Origin: Burkholderiales bacterium JOSHI_001 | Lineage (GTDB): Bacteria; Pseudomonadota; Gammaproteobacteria; Burkholderiales; Burkholderiaceae_C | Reading direction: 5' to 3' | DNA: 64,000 nt | Assembly (NCBI GenBank): GCA_000244995.1 | Contig: CM001438.1 | Location: 2,380,090 to 2,444,089 of the forward strand | Shown: piece after piece, positions 8,324-16,638 of the stretch | Numbering within the stretch: position 1 is the first letter of the stretch | How the letters are laid out: the number at the start of each line of letters is the position of its first letter | Notes under the pieces: generated by a model | The model's input: the letters and a program-made list of their open reading frames with translations, nothing else | Databases searched by the model: none | What the model was told of the DNA's origin: nothing | Made by a program: the position numbers and the translations under genes

Positions 8324-9588
8324 CTGTCCGAAACCTTGGCGGGCTGCAGGTCGCGGCACTGCTCGTGTCGGCCAGCTACGGCATTGGCTTCCTATTCGGG
8401 TCGGGCGAGTTGGCCATGCGACACGGCATGGCTGGCAGCATCTACGGCGTGGCCACAGCCGCGGGCATGTTCGTCCTCGCACTGGGCGCGCGTCGTCTGT
8501 GGTCGGTCGGCGTGCCGGTATGGGAGTGGTTCGGTCGCGCCTACGGACGGACGCTGCAGCGAGCGGTCGCGCTGCTGTCGCTGGTATGGATGGCCGGCGT
8601 ACTCGCCGCGCAGATTCACGGCGGGGCAGCGGTGGCCAGCCTGCTGGGTCTCTCGCAGGAAGTAGCCTTTGTGCTCGTGCTGGCGCTCATCTTCGGCGCG
8701 TCCCGGCTGGACCTGCGTTTCGCTTCGACGCTCTTCGCGCTGTGTCTCCTCGCCAGCGCCGTCGTGCTTGTCTACGCCCTCGTCGTCAGCGGAGGCCTGC
8801 CCCTGTATCTTCGCGCGCTGCCCGAGTTCTCGCACGATCTGGCGACTTTCAGCGGACCGCGACTTCTGGCCCTGACGCTGGCGGTGTGCCTGCTGGTCTG
8901 CACAGGCGCCGACTACCACCAGTTCGTGCTGGCGGCGCGCCGGCCCTCGGGTGCCGTGCTGGGCTGCATCCTGGCCGGCGTCGGACTGATCGCGGTCGGA
9001 TTCCTACCCGCGGCCCTTGTCGTGACCATGCAGCATGCTGGGGGACTGGCGGATGTTCCTCACGCCAAGCAGGTCATTCCGCTGCTACTGGCCCGCGTCA
9101 CCGCTGCACTGGGTCCCGGGGCTGACAAGCTGATGCTGGTGGCACTGTCCACCGCCGCCTTGGGCTCGGGCGCTGCAATCCTGCGCGCCATGGCCTCGGC
9201 GCTGGCATCCGCTCTGCCGGTGACGGCTCCGGACCGTCCGGCTGCCCTGGCCTTGGTTGCCCTGGGTCTGGGCGCTGCGGTGGCGAGCCGCGGGCAAGGC
9301 ATCGTCGACACGATGGTGTCCGTCAACGTCGTCTACATCGCGAGCATCGCCATCTGCCTCGTCGCCCTGTTGCGCGGCACCGTGCTGTGGCCGCGGCACG
9401 CCGCGATCATCATGGCCACCGGCTTTGCGGTTTCCGTGGCCATCTATGCCGCTGGCTGGAGGGGCTGGCTGGTCGGCGATGCGGATGTCATCTCTCTCCT
9501 CGCCGGGTTGGGCGCATCCGCCGTTGTGGCGGCTGTGCTCGTTGGTGGCGCTGCCGGTGTACGTCGTGCGCCCAGGGCAGATGGCTGA
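8320..9588 (+). CDS. multi-spanning permease (APC-type fold, sodium/solute-symporter-like)
   Basis: This 422-residue, highly hydrophobic protein has about eleven or twelve predicted membrane helices. The first (ASYGIGFLFGSGELAMRHG) has the broken-helix look of LeuT/APC-fold transporters. I cannot decide between the SSS, NCS1 and amino-acid-permease branches, so the substrate is unknown. It is coupled to the desaturase by an ATGA overlap. Its 3' end overlaps the 3' end of the convergent ArgP-like gene by 145 bases. The neighbouring ArgP and ACT proteins would fit an amino acid or amine substrate, but this is inference. Confidence 0.75.
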   Translation: MTVRNLGGLQVAALLVSASYGIGFLFGSGELAMRHGMAGSIYGVATAAGMFVLALGARRLWSVGVPVWEWFGRAYGRTLQRAVALLSLVWMAGVLAAQIHGGAAVASLLGLSQEVAFVLVLALIFGASRLDLRFASTLFALCLLASAVVLVYALVVSGGLPLYLRALPEFSHDLATFSGPRLLALTLAVCLLVCTGADYHQFVLAARRPSGAVLGCILAGVGLIAVGFLPAALVVTMQHAGGLADVPHAKQVIPLLLARVTAALGPGADKLMLVALSTAALGSGAAILRAMASALASALPVTAPDRPAALALVALGLGAAVASRGQGIVDTMVSVNVVYIASIAICLVALLRGTVLWPRHAAIIMATGFAVSVAIYAAGWRGWLVGDADVISLLAGLGASAVVAAVLVGGAAGVRRAPRADG

Positions 9589-10523
9589 TCCGCGCGGGCT
9601 ATCGGCTGCTCTGCAATGTCAGTGAGGCCGGCCTGTACGAGGGACCGCTGGGCGGTGTCCACGATCAGCCGGGTGATCTGCTGGGCCAGCGGCGGCTCCA
9701 GCTCCCAGTGGTGCCAGTACAGGTTGACCATCATGGATTGCGCCGGCGCGATGTCGACGAGCTGATCGCCTTGCACCATGGGCTGGGCCTGCGAGCTGGG
9801 CACAAGCCCATAGCCGGCCCCCATCGCAACGCCCTCCAGCAAGGTCAGCGGCAAAGGCAGGTAGTGCTTTGCATAACGTTCCACCGCGAATCCGAAGCGC
9901 CGCGCCAGGAACTCGTCGTGCAGCGAGTCCTTGCGGTTGAAGAGCACCGCTGGCGCAGCGAGCACCGCGGGGACGCTGAGCCCCTGAGGGAAGAACTCGC
10001 TGACGAACGCGGGGGTCGCGTAGCAGCGGTACTCCATGGCGCCCAGCTGCTCGGCTAGGAATCCCGTGGCGGGCTTGGCCTCGGTAGAAATGCAGCCGAT
10101 GACCTCGCCCCGGGCGAGCCGACCGGCGGTGTGATCCTGGTCATCGGTCACCACCTCAAGCGCTACATGGCGCTGCAGCAGCAGGTCCTGCAGAACGGCG
10201 CGAAACCAGGTTGCCAGCGAGTCGGCGTTGACAGCAATGGCCAATGGCACGGGCGCGCGGGGGCCGGTCGAAGGCAGGATCTCCTGCATCGCTGCACTTT
10301 CGAGCAAGCGAAGCGCCTTCACATGGCGCAGCATCACCTCGCCTGAGGGTGTGGGCACGATCGGCTTGTCGCGCATCAAAAGGACCGTGGCCAGCGACTC
10401 TTCCAGTGACCTGATGCGCTGGGACACGGCGCCGCGGGTGATGTTCAGGATACTGGCCGCGCGCTCGAAGCTCTGCTGCTCGGCAACGGTGGCGAAGGTC
10501 TCCAGTTGATCGCGATCCAGCAT
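9444..10523 (-). CDS. argP: ArgP/IciA-type LysR transcriptional regulator
   Basis: This 359-residue LysR-family protein has an N-terminal winged HTH (LETFATVAEQQSFERAAS, then TRGAVSQRIRSLE). Its effector domain contains LAIAVNADSLATWF and YWHHWELE, which closely resemble E. coli ArgP, the lysine/arginine-responsive activator of amino acid exporters. The ATG at 10523 has GGAG eight bases upstream. ArgP is usually about 300 residues. Here about 55 extra Ala/Pro/Thr-rich residues at the C-terminus are encoded on the strand opposite the permease 3' end, giving a 145-base tail-to-tail overlap. The tail may be a by-product of a lost stop codon. Confidence 0.85.
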   Translation of the reverse strand: MLDRDQLETFATVAEQQSFERAASILNITRGAVSQRIRSLEESLATVLLMRDKPIVPTPSGEVMLRHVKALRLLESAAMQEILPSTGPRAPVPLAIAVNADSLATWFRAVLQDLLLQRHVALEVVTDDQDHTAGRLARGEVIGCISTEAKPATGFLAEQLGAMEYRCYATPAFVSEFFPQGLSVPAVLAAPAVLFNRKDSLHDEFLARRFGFAVERYAKHYLPLPLTLLEGVAMGAGYGLVPSSQAQPMVQGDQLVDIAPAQSMMVNLYWHHWELEPPLAQQITRLIVDTAQRSLVQAGLTDIAEQPIARADQPSALGARRTPAAPPTSTAATTADAPNPARREMTSASPTSQPLQPAA

Positions 10524-11213
10524 GGTGTGTGCTCCGTTGACTGCACCTTCGCACCCCATCGAACGATTGCATTCGATTTTTCGCTGAGCGCGCTGTCAAG
10601 TGCGCCTGCGTATCAAAACGTTGAGTCGTTACAGCAGGTTCTGTCTCTGGCGAAGCCCAAGAGTTCCAGCGCAGGGCGTCGTCATGGTTTGCCGGGAAGA
10701 ACCCACTTCGAGACGAATCCTTGACCGTGGCCGATCGTCTCGTCGGCGCTGCCGTGCCAGCCCGCACCCGTCGATCGCCTTTCGTGCGAACCGTAGCGCC
10801 GCGCGCGCAGCCGCCAGGGCCTTGCGCGGCATAAACGGCCGCCTTCCCACATGCGCTGCGCGCAGGCGGGCCCCTTCCATTTATTCCACGGTGCCCTGGC
10901 GCCCGCGCTTGATCGCAGCGCTGTCGGTCTCGCACGGCGACCGACGAATGCGGGGCAGAACAGCTCACCCAGCGCCGAGGGACGAAAGGCCAATTCGGCT
11001 CCCTCGGAAATTAGGGCAGGTGGCTGTTGGATTCAACAGGGGCAACAGCGTGCGAATTCGAGGCGATATCGAGGAGGACCGTGCGCAACAACAGTTCTTA
11101 CGGACGGTTGCCGCGTTCTTCGAAACCTGGGCCGTTCCCTGGCCCGGCGTGCCGCCGTGACGCGTTGTCGAGAGACGTTCGCGGAGTGTCATCAACCAAT
11201 GGAGTTCATCATC
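10524..11213. other. 690-bp region without convincing gene upstream of parB-like gene
   Basis: No reading frame here has recognisable protein features; the open frames are Arg-rich GC artefacts. The stretch must hold the divergent promoters of the ArgP-like gene and the parB-like gene. Being next to a partition-type gene, it is also a reasonable place to look for a partition site or replication/transfer origin, but I see no unambiguous repeat array. Confidence 0.45.
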
Positions 11214-13151
11214 ATGGAACACACGAAGGAGTTGCTCTCGGTGCCGCTGGCCAGCCTGGTGCCGTCGCGGTTCAACGTCCGGCGTCACTCGGTCGGCCAG
11301 GTCGAGGAACTGGCGGCGCTGATCGAGGCGCAGGGCCTGCTGCACAACCTGGTCGTCACCGAGCAGGAGGTCGGCCGGGGCAAGTCGCGCAAGCTGAAGT
11401 TCGCGGTCGCCGCCGGTGAGCGGCGGCGCCGCGCGATGCTGCTGTTGCAGCAGCGCGGTCGCCTCCCGAAGGAACACGAGGTGCTGTGCGAACTGGTGCC
11501 GCCCGAGCGCGCGCTGGAGGTCAGCCTCGCCGAGAACAGCGGGCGCGAGGCCATGCACCCTGCCGACGAGTTCGAGGCCTTCAAGGCGCTGATCGACGAA
11601 GGCAAAGGTGTCGAGGACGTGGCGGCGCGCTTCGGCGTGTCGGTGCTGACGGTGCAGCGGCGTTTGAAGCTGTCGGCGCTGTCGCCGAAGCTGCTGGTGC
11701 TGTACCGCGAGGACGGCATCAACCTGGACCAGCTGATGGCGCTCACGCTGAGTGACGACCACGCGGTGCAGGAGCGAACCTGGTTCGATGCGCAGCCCTG
11801 GGACAAGACGCCGGCTGCTTTGCGGCGGCGGCTGACGGTCGGCGAGGTGGAGGCCGCGGGCAGCGCGCTGGTGCGCTTCGTCGGCATCGAAGCCTACGAG
11901 GCGGCGGGCGGTGTCGTGCGACGCGACCTGTTCGACGACGAGCAGAGCCGTTTCCTGTCGGACGCGGCGCTGCTGGAGCGGTTGGCGAGCGAGAAGTTGG
12001 AGGCGCTGGCCGCCACCGTGCGCGAGGAAGGCTGGAAGTGGATCGAGGCACGCCTGAGCGTCGACTCGCAGGCCTTGCGGCCGTTCGCGCCATGTGCGCA
12101 CACCAACCGCAAGCCCACGGCCGCCGAACAGCAGGAACTCGATGCGTTGCACCGGCGCGCTGCCGAACTGGAGCTGCAGGCGCAGGCGCTGGACGACGCG
12201 CCCGAGTGGTCGCCCGACGAAGCCGAGATGATCGATCTGGAAGAGCAGGACATCGCGGCGCGGCGCAAGGCCATTCACGAGGCACTCAAGACCTGGACGC
12301 CGGAGCAGAAGACGCACGCAGGTGCAATCGTCACCATCGGCCGCGACGGGGATGTCGAAGTCATGCGCGGTCTGGTGCGGGACGAGGATCGCAAGGCCAT
12401 CGCGGCTGCGGTGCGCTCGATTGGCGCAAACGAGCATCGCGAGCGCGACGACACGGGCAACGACGACGAAGGCGCGCCGTCGATGGCGGCGGCGCCAGAA
12501 CGCCGTGCGCCGGGGTGCAGCGATGCGCTGACCAAGCGCCTCGCCGCGCACCGGACGATGGCGCTGCAGGCGATGCTGGCGCAGAGCACGGCGGTGGGCC
12601 TGGCCTCGGTGGTGCATGTCTTCGTGCTGCGTACCTTCGGCGCCGACTACCCGCGTGAGGCGTCGGCGTTGCAGGTGACGCCGCAGTTGTCGGCATTCGC
12701 GCTGGAAGTCATGGCCGACGACCTCAAGGCCAGCCGAGCATGGCAAGCGGTGCATCAGGCGAAGGAATCGTGGCGTGCCCGCTTGCCCGAGGACCAGAGC
12801 GAATGGCTCGGCTGGTTGATCGGCCTGCCCCAGGCCGAGCTGATCGACCTGCTCGCGCTGTGCGGCGCGCTCACGGTGAACGCTCTGCCGGGTGCGGGCG
12901 CGGCGGGCAGCGCCAACGCCATCGCGACGGCGCTCGGCCTGGACATGGCCGACTGGTGGGAGCCGACTGCCGAGGCCTACCTGAACCACGTGCCCAAGGC
13001 GCAGATCATCGCTGCGCTGAAGGAGGCCGGGCCTGAACTGGCCGGTGGTGGAGTCGAGGCGATGAAAAAGGACGCGCTGGTGAGCGCAGCGGCATCGCGG
13101 CTGGCTGGCACGCGCTGGCTGCCGGAGCCGCTGCGCCGATCGCCGAGCTGA
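11214..13151 (+). CDS. large ParB/RepB/Spo0J-family protein
   Basis: This 645-residue protein has an N-terminal ParB/sulfiredoxin-like nuclease domain: PSRFNVRRH at about residues 15-25, then the CTP-binding-type motifs AGERRRRAM and LAENSGREAMHPADEFEAF. These are followed by an HTH (VEDVAARFGVSVLTVQRRLKL), a coiled and acidic middle, and a long C-terminal region of unknown role. It is much longer than chromosomal ParB (about 300) but typical of the ParB-like proteins carried by proteobacterial conjugative elements. ATG at 11214 is preferred over 11199 because GGAG lies nine bases upstream. No parA partner is adjacent. It probably acts in maintenance or regulation of the excised element. Confidence 0.88.
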   Translation: MEHTKELLSVPLASLVPSRFNVRRHSVGQVEELAALIEAQGLLHNLVVTEQEVGRGKSRKLKFAVAAGERRRRAMLLLQQRGRLPKEHEVLCELVPPERALEVSLAENSGREAMHPADEFEAFKALIDEGKGVEDVAARFGVSVLTVQRRLKLSALSPKLLVLYREDGINLDQLMALTLSDDHAVQERTWFDAQPWDKTPAALRRRLTVGEVEAAGSALVRFVGIEAYEAAGGVVRRDLFDDEQSRFLSDAALLERLASEKLEALAATVREEGWKWIEARLSVDSQALRPFAPCAHTNRKPTAAEQQELDALHRRAAELELQAQALDDAPEWSPDEAEMIDLEEQDIAARRKAIHEALKTWTPEQKTHAGAIVTIGRDGDVEVMRGLVRDEDRKAIAAAVRSIGANEHRERDDTGNDDEGAPSMAAAPERRAPGCSDALTKRLAAHRTMALQAMLAQSTAVGLASVVHVFVLRTFGADYPREASALQVTPQLSAFALEVMADDLKASRAWQAVHQAKESWRARLPEDQSEWLGWLIGLPQAELIDLLALCGALTVNALPGAGAAGSANAIATALGLDMADWWEPTAEAYLNHVPKAQIIAALKEAGPELAGGGVEAMKKDALVSAAASRLAGTRWLPEPLRRSPS

Positions 13152-13216
13152 CCGCCAAGTTGACCGGTTGTTGCGGGCGGAATGAACCCGCCCGCAACAA
13201 CCAGATCGGAGGAGTC

Positions 13217-13522
13217 ATGTGGCTGCTGGTTGCTCGCGAACCCCGGCCGGACGCGCCTGATTGGCCTGGCAGGCACTTGCTCGCGGCCGTCGATGCAGTC
13301 GCATGGCCGCTGATGTGGGTGCTCCTGATCCGGGAGGTGCCGGGCCCGGCGGGCCTGGTCGGACCCTTTGTCACGGCGCTCGCCGTGCTCTTGGGCCTGG
13401 GCAGGCTGCACCGTGCCCTGTGGGTCAACCATCGCTACTGGTTCACGACTTGGCGCTGGGGCAAGGTGCTGGGGGCGATGCTGTTGATTGGCGCCGTGAT
13501 GAAGGTTTCAATCTTGGCGTAG
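13217..13522 (+). CDS. small membrane protein
   Basis: A 101-residue protein with three hydrophobic segments (about residues 25-40, 48-62 and 82-98) joined by short charged loops. The ATG at 13217 has GGAGGA directly upstream. It starts 65 bases after the ParB-like gene on the same strand and probably shares its transcript. I do not recognise the family; small membrane proteins of this kind are common beside partition genes on conjugative elements, but no role is assigned. Confidence 0.65.
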   Translation: MWLLVAREPRPDAPDWPGRHLLAAVDAVAWPLMWVLLIREVPGPAGLVGPFVTALAVLLGLGRLHRALWVNHRYWFTTWRWGKVLGAMLLIGAVMKVSILA

Positions 13523-13561
13523 CCCGGCCTGTTCGTCAGCGCGCTGCGCACTGCGGCTGCA

Positions 13562-13792
13562 TCAGTGCGGGACCGTAGGCCGTCCAGCGCTCCAATGGTC
13601 GAGGTCGATTCGGCGCCAGGCGACGGCACGCTTGGCGAGGCGCACTGGCGACGGGAACTTTTGTTCGGCCATCAGCCGATAGATCGTGGACCGGCCGAGA
13701 CCGGTCATGCGCACGACGGCGGCCATGCGGACGAACACCGGGGGCTGGGGTTCCGCCACGGGCGGCTTCGACTCGGTCTGCATCTGGGACAT
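13562..13792 (-). CDS. AlpA-family phage/element regulator
   Basis: A 76-residue DNA-binding protein with the AlpA/HTH_17 pattern: FVRMAAVVRMTGLGRSTIYRLM, then KFPSPVRLAKRAVAWRRIDLDHW (given here in pieces of the motif). AlpA proteins activate integrase/excisionase genes of cryptic prophages and islands and are a hallmark of integrative elements. It points leftward and is convergent with the small membrane protein. Its presence supports the view that positions 1-16,400 belong to a mobile element even though no integrase is in the window. Confidence 0.87.
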   Translation of the reverse strand: MSQMQTESKPPVAEPQPPVFVRMAAVVRMTGLGRSTIYRLMAEQKFPSPVRLAKRAVAWRRIDLDHWSAGRPTVPH

Positions 13793-14183
13793 CAGGCGGC
13801 TCCTGGGCTGCGTCTGAGAGGAACTCTAGGCGCTGCAGGTGCGCCCACGGGCGATGACTTTTGCTCAAAAAATGTCGGCCAATTGACGAGCCACCACCTT
13901 CACCGTGCGTCACTTGCCCGAGTTCGGTCGGCACATCTCCTCCCTCAGCAGCTCCATCAACCCATCAACCTGCGCTGAGCGGCCCCTGGGCAGCGGTTGC
14001 TGTCAGTGGCCAGTGACGAGTGAACTAACACTGCCTGGCACTACGCTTTCGCTCGGCCGAGGTATCGGCGCGTAAAGCGATTGGCCGCAGCCAAAGCGGT
14101 CATCGGCATCTCCAGGCAAAGTCGGCTGACGATGCAAGCAAATCAGGCGAGTCAAGACTTCTGCTCGACATCACAACCCAGCG
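13793..14183. other. intergenic region between alpA-like and TIR genes
   Basis: I see no credible gene in these 391 bases. It should contain the promoter of the AlpA-type gene. Base composition is patchier and less GC-rich from about 14,000 on than in the preceding genes, which suggests a junction between two imported segments. Confidence 0.4.
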
Positions 14184-14909
14184 CTAGGCCTCGACGGAGA
14201 CCAGCTCAGCAATCTTTGTGGCAACAACTGCCATTGTGTCTTCCGCAGTATCCAAGCCGGTTCGTGATGCGAGCAAGGGGCTGACATTGCGGAGAGCCCC
14301 ATACGTCGTGTTGTGCACGATGGGAACAAGCCGGTTGCTCGCCAGGAGGGCCGAAAGCTCCTTATCGGCGACGCTCTCTTTGGGGAGGCGGGCCAGCAGC
14401 GCAGGGGTCACCAGTACGAGGCCGATGCGCGATGCCGCCAAACCCTTGTCGATGGCGCGCATCATTGGGACGCCGAGGCCGAGATCCTTCTCGCTGAACC
14501 AGACTTTGACGCCCGCCGCCTCAAGCAAATCGTGCAGCTGCTTGGCTGCCCCTTGTCTGTCGTCCCACGCGTGGCACAGGAAGACGTCGCGAAGGTCAGG
14601 CTGCTCCGCCGCTTTTGTCTCAACCGCATTGCGAACCGGCGTCAGTGACTGTACTTGGGCCAGTGTGTACGAGACTGACGAACCACCTCGCGACCAGCGC
14701 GGCCTTGCACTGCTGCCTGACCTTCCACCGCCACCGCCACCCCCACTGCCGCTGCTGCTGCTGCTATAGCCACCGCCACTGCTTCCAGACGAGGAGTAGG
14801 AAGAGCCGTGGCCACCATAGCGGTAGCCAGTGCGATACCGGCATGCGGGGCAGGCAGCGGCAGCGGACGAGGAACTGTGTCCACGTACTGGTGCGGTGCA
14901 TCTAGTCAT
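14184..14909 (-). CDS. TIR-domain protein with N-terminal Cys motif and Gly/Ser linker
   Basis: The 241-residue protein begins with a possible zinc-binding element (C4, then C20-P-A-C23), continues with a Gly/Ser-rich linker to about residue 78, and ends with a TIR domain from about residue 107: DVFLCHAWDDRQGAAKQL, then VWFSEKDLGLG with E140 in the position of the catalytic glutamate of TIR NAD-hydrolases. Bacterial TIR proteins often degrade or cyclise NAD+ in anti-phage immunity. The next gene upstream on the strand (DUF4238) is 33 bases away and in the same direction, suggesting a two-gene unit. Whether it is an effector, a signal producer or something else is not decidable here. Confidence 0.85.
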   Translation of the reverse strand: MTRCTAPVRGHSSSSAAAACPACRYRTGYRYGGHGSSYSSSGSSGGGYSSSSSGSGGGGGGGRSGSSARPRWSRGGSSVSYTLAQVQSLTPVRNAVETKAAEQPDLRDVFLCHAWDDRQGAAKQLHDLLEAAGVKVWFSEKDLGLGVPMMRAIDKGLAASRIGLVLVTPALLARLPKESVADKELSALLASNRLVPIVHNTTYGALRNVSPLLASRTGLDTAEDTMAVVATKIAELVSVEA

Positions 14910-14942
14910 GGCTTGATGATATTGATACTGGCATAGACCGAC

Positions 14943-15986
14943 CTAGACCCCCGCAGTGGGCCTCTTGCCCATTCCCTTGATGAACACGGCCGGCAGTTTT
15001 TCGCCTGGAGGAATTTCAATCCCCACATCTACCCGGGGCGCCCACTGTGTTCCGGTCAGGTTGAGCGGCACGATCGTCTTGTGCAGCAACTCAGCACTGC
15101 TGCCCATCACATAGCGATAGCAGTCGGCGGCTACCGCGGCATTGAAACGCTCGACCTGCTCTGGCCGTACGTCGGCATGCCGCATACGGCGCTCGTCGCC
15201 GTTCATTACCAGCGCCGCAGTGCGCGATAGAGGAAAGAGAACGTGTGTGTGAAGCGATCCGTAGCCAAGCGGCAGATGTTCCGTGTTGGACAGAGGCGAT
15301 AGCACGACCGGGGAATCGGAAGTTATGTACTCTGATCCGTTGGGCGCGTGAACAACGGTCCAGTCTCTTTCGAAGAGCGTCCGGGACACGGTATCCCATG
15401 TCTTGAGCGCCGCTGCGCGCGCCGCTTCGTCGGGAACACTGATACGAAAGTGGTCGCCGCTGACCATCTCGAACATCTTCGCCGCGAGCCTGCGCAGTTC
15501 TGCCTCGGACGTGTCCGCAGGCTTTGACTCTTTGAGCAACTTGTATGCTGCGGCCTCACTCGCGACGGTGAGCTTCAACCTCGCATGCTTGGCCTTCTCG
15601 CGCACACTACCGGCTTCTGCGAGGGCAGCCGGCGTTCGAATCGCGTGCATTGCGACGAACAATGCCAGGTACTCGCGATCCTCGAAACTGAGAGGCGATC
15701 TGCTAACTGCGGATTTCAATGCAGTCCCGGCACGACTCTCGACGAGGCCGAATAAAGCTTCGAGTTCGAATCGCTGCCGATCGCCTTCGTCAATGAAGGT
15801 GTACAAGTGCTCAATGGAGGCAGCATTCTTTGGTGTTGCCGAATCGACGACGCCAGTGGTTCGGTCGTACACAGCCACGCGCCGGTTTTGGGCAAAACCC
15901 TTCAAGTAAAACCTTGACACGTAGTGCTGCTGCGCCGGGCCATCAAGTAACGGCCCCCGCTCTGCAAGGCGATCGAATGCGTGCAT
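14943..15986 (-). CDS. DUF4238 protein
   Basis: This 347-residue protein has the DUF4238 signature: an N-terminal HYVSRFYLKGFA and a later YITSDSPVVLSP block, with VLFPLSRTAALV in the C-terminal third. DUF4238 has no established function. The ATG at 15986 gives the family's usual beginning; the frame is open 24 codons further upstream. It is transcribed just ahead of the TIR gene (33 bases between), and its sequence is visibly less GC-rich than the chromosomal genes to the right, consistent with acquired cargo. A defence role is inferred only from location and partner. Confidence 0.82.
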   Translation of the reverse strand: MHAFDRLAERGPLLDGPAQQHYVSRFYLKGFAQNRRVAVYDRTTGVVDSATPKNAASIEHLYTFIDEGDRQRFELEALFGLVESRAGTALKSAVSRSPLSFEDREYLALFVAMHAIRTPAALAEAGSVREKAKHARLKLTVASEAAAYKLLKESKPADTSEAELRRLAAKMFEMVSGDHFRISVPDEAARAAALKTWDTVSRTLFERDWTVVHAPNGSEYITSDSPVVLSPLSNTEHLPLGYGSLHTHVLFPLSRTAALVMNGDERRMRHADVRPEQVERFNAAVAADCYRYVMGSSAELLHKTIVPLNLTGTQWAPRVDVGIEIPPGEKLPAVFIKGMGKRPTAGV

Positions 15987-16375
15987 AGACTGGGATTTTA
16001 TACAGTCACGGATAGTCCGTGCAAGACGACCCGCAACGCGCAGCGTTTCACCTTGCATGCTGCGTCGGCGTGCCCGATCGGTCGTTCGATGCCTGACCGC
16101 AGTCGCGACAAGCCGAGCGCCCGCTCCTGGATCAGGAACGGTCGTCCTAGGAGCCGATCGTCGAACGTCCTATGAAGGCAGCCGCAGCCGCTCGACCCAT
16201 GGACCGCGTGTCCCAGATTGGTCTTGGCCGGTCGCTCGGGTTGCAGACCGCAGTGCACGTTCGCCGCGACACTTCGCGAGACGTCATGGGAACCGAACCG
16301 CGTTGCTGCCAGGACACAGGCCGCGACCCGCCGAAATTTCGGACACGAGTCGGACACGGAGGGCCTGGAAGGTCG
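15987..16375. other. junction region between DUF4238 gene and tRNA-Asn
   Basis: There is no convincing gene. Short frames on both strands are Arg/Ser-rich. Several partly self-complementary stretches built on GATCGGTCG/CGATCGTCG-like words occur around 16,070-16,170. The region is the likely outer end of the imported segment and the promoter region for the DUF4238-TIR unit (leftward). Confidence 0.4.
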
Positions 16376-16407
16376 AAGGGGTTAGCGACTTGCGTCGCTA
16401 ACCCCTT
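16376..16407. terminator. perfect 14-bp hairpin next to tRNA-Asn
   Basis: AAGGGGTTAGCGAC, a TTGC loop and the exact complementary arm are followed on the plus strand by GATTTTTA. This makes a rho-independent terminator for plus-strand transcription. On the minus strand it is the structure directly downstream of the tRNA but is followed by CGACCTT, not a T-run. It may be the original tRNA-Asn terminator whose distal side was replaced by the inserted element. Confidence 0.65.
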
Positions 16408-16415
16408 GATTTTTA

Positions 16416-16491
16416 TGGCTCCCCGACCTGGGCTCGAACCAGGGACCTACGGATTAACAGTCCGGCGCTCTACCAACTGAGCTATCGGGGA
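16416..16491 (-). tRNA. tRNA-Asn (anticodon GTT)
   Basis: A 76-nt minus-strand cloverleaf: acceptor TCCCCGA pairs with TCGGGGA, the D arm contains AGCTCAGTTGGTAGAGC, the anticodon loop CTGTTAA gives GTT, the T arm is CCTGGTTCGAGCCCAGG, and CCA is encoded. tRNA-Asn genes are frequent integration targets. This one marks the change from element-type genes (left) to chromosomal genes (right). Confidence 0.96.
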
Positions 16492-16638
16492 ACAGCCTCG
16501 AATTATAGCCAGAGATTTGACCGCTTCCGGACCGCCCCTTTCGTGCGCTTTGCCCGCAGGTGAGGGGCTTCGCGCAGGGCCCGCCTTGGCGCTTTCAGTG
16601 CCACGGGGCGCTGGAAGCCCTCAAGCCCTGGCGCCAGA

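Noticed and set aside
14650-14800. Ser/Gly codon repeats in the TIR gene as a tandem repeat or frameshift
   Set aside because: The repeat is a low-complexity linker in frame between an N-terminal Cys motif and an intact TIR domain.
15998-16357. Minus-strand frame of about 119 codons between the DUF4238 gene and tRNA-Asn
   Set aside because: It has no recognisable motif, overlaps frames on the other strand of similar quality and is Arg/Gly/Ser-rich. It may be a decayed remnant but cannot be supported as a gene.
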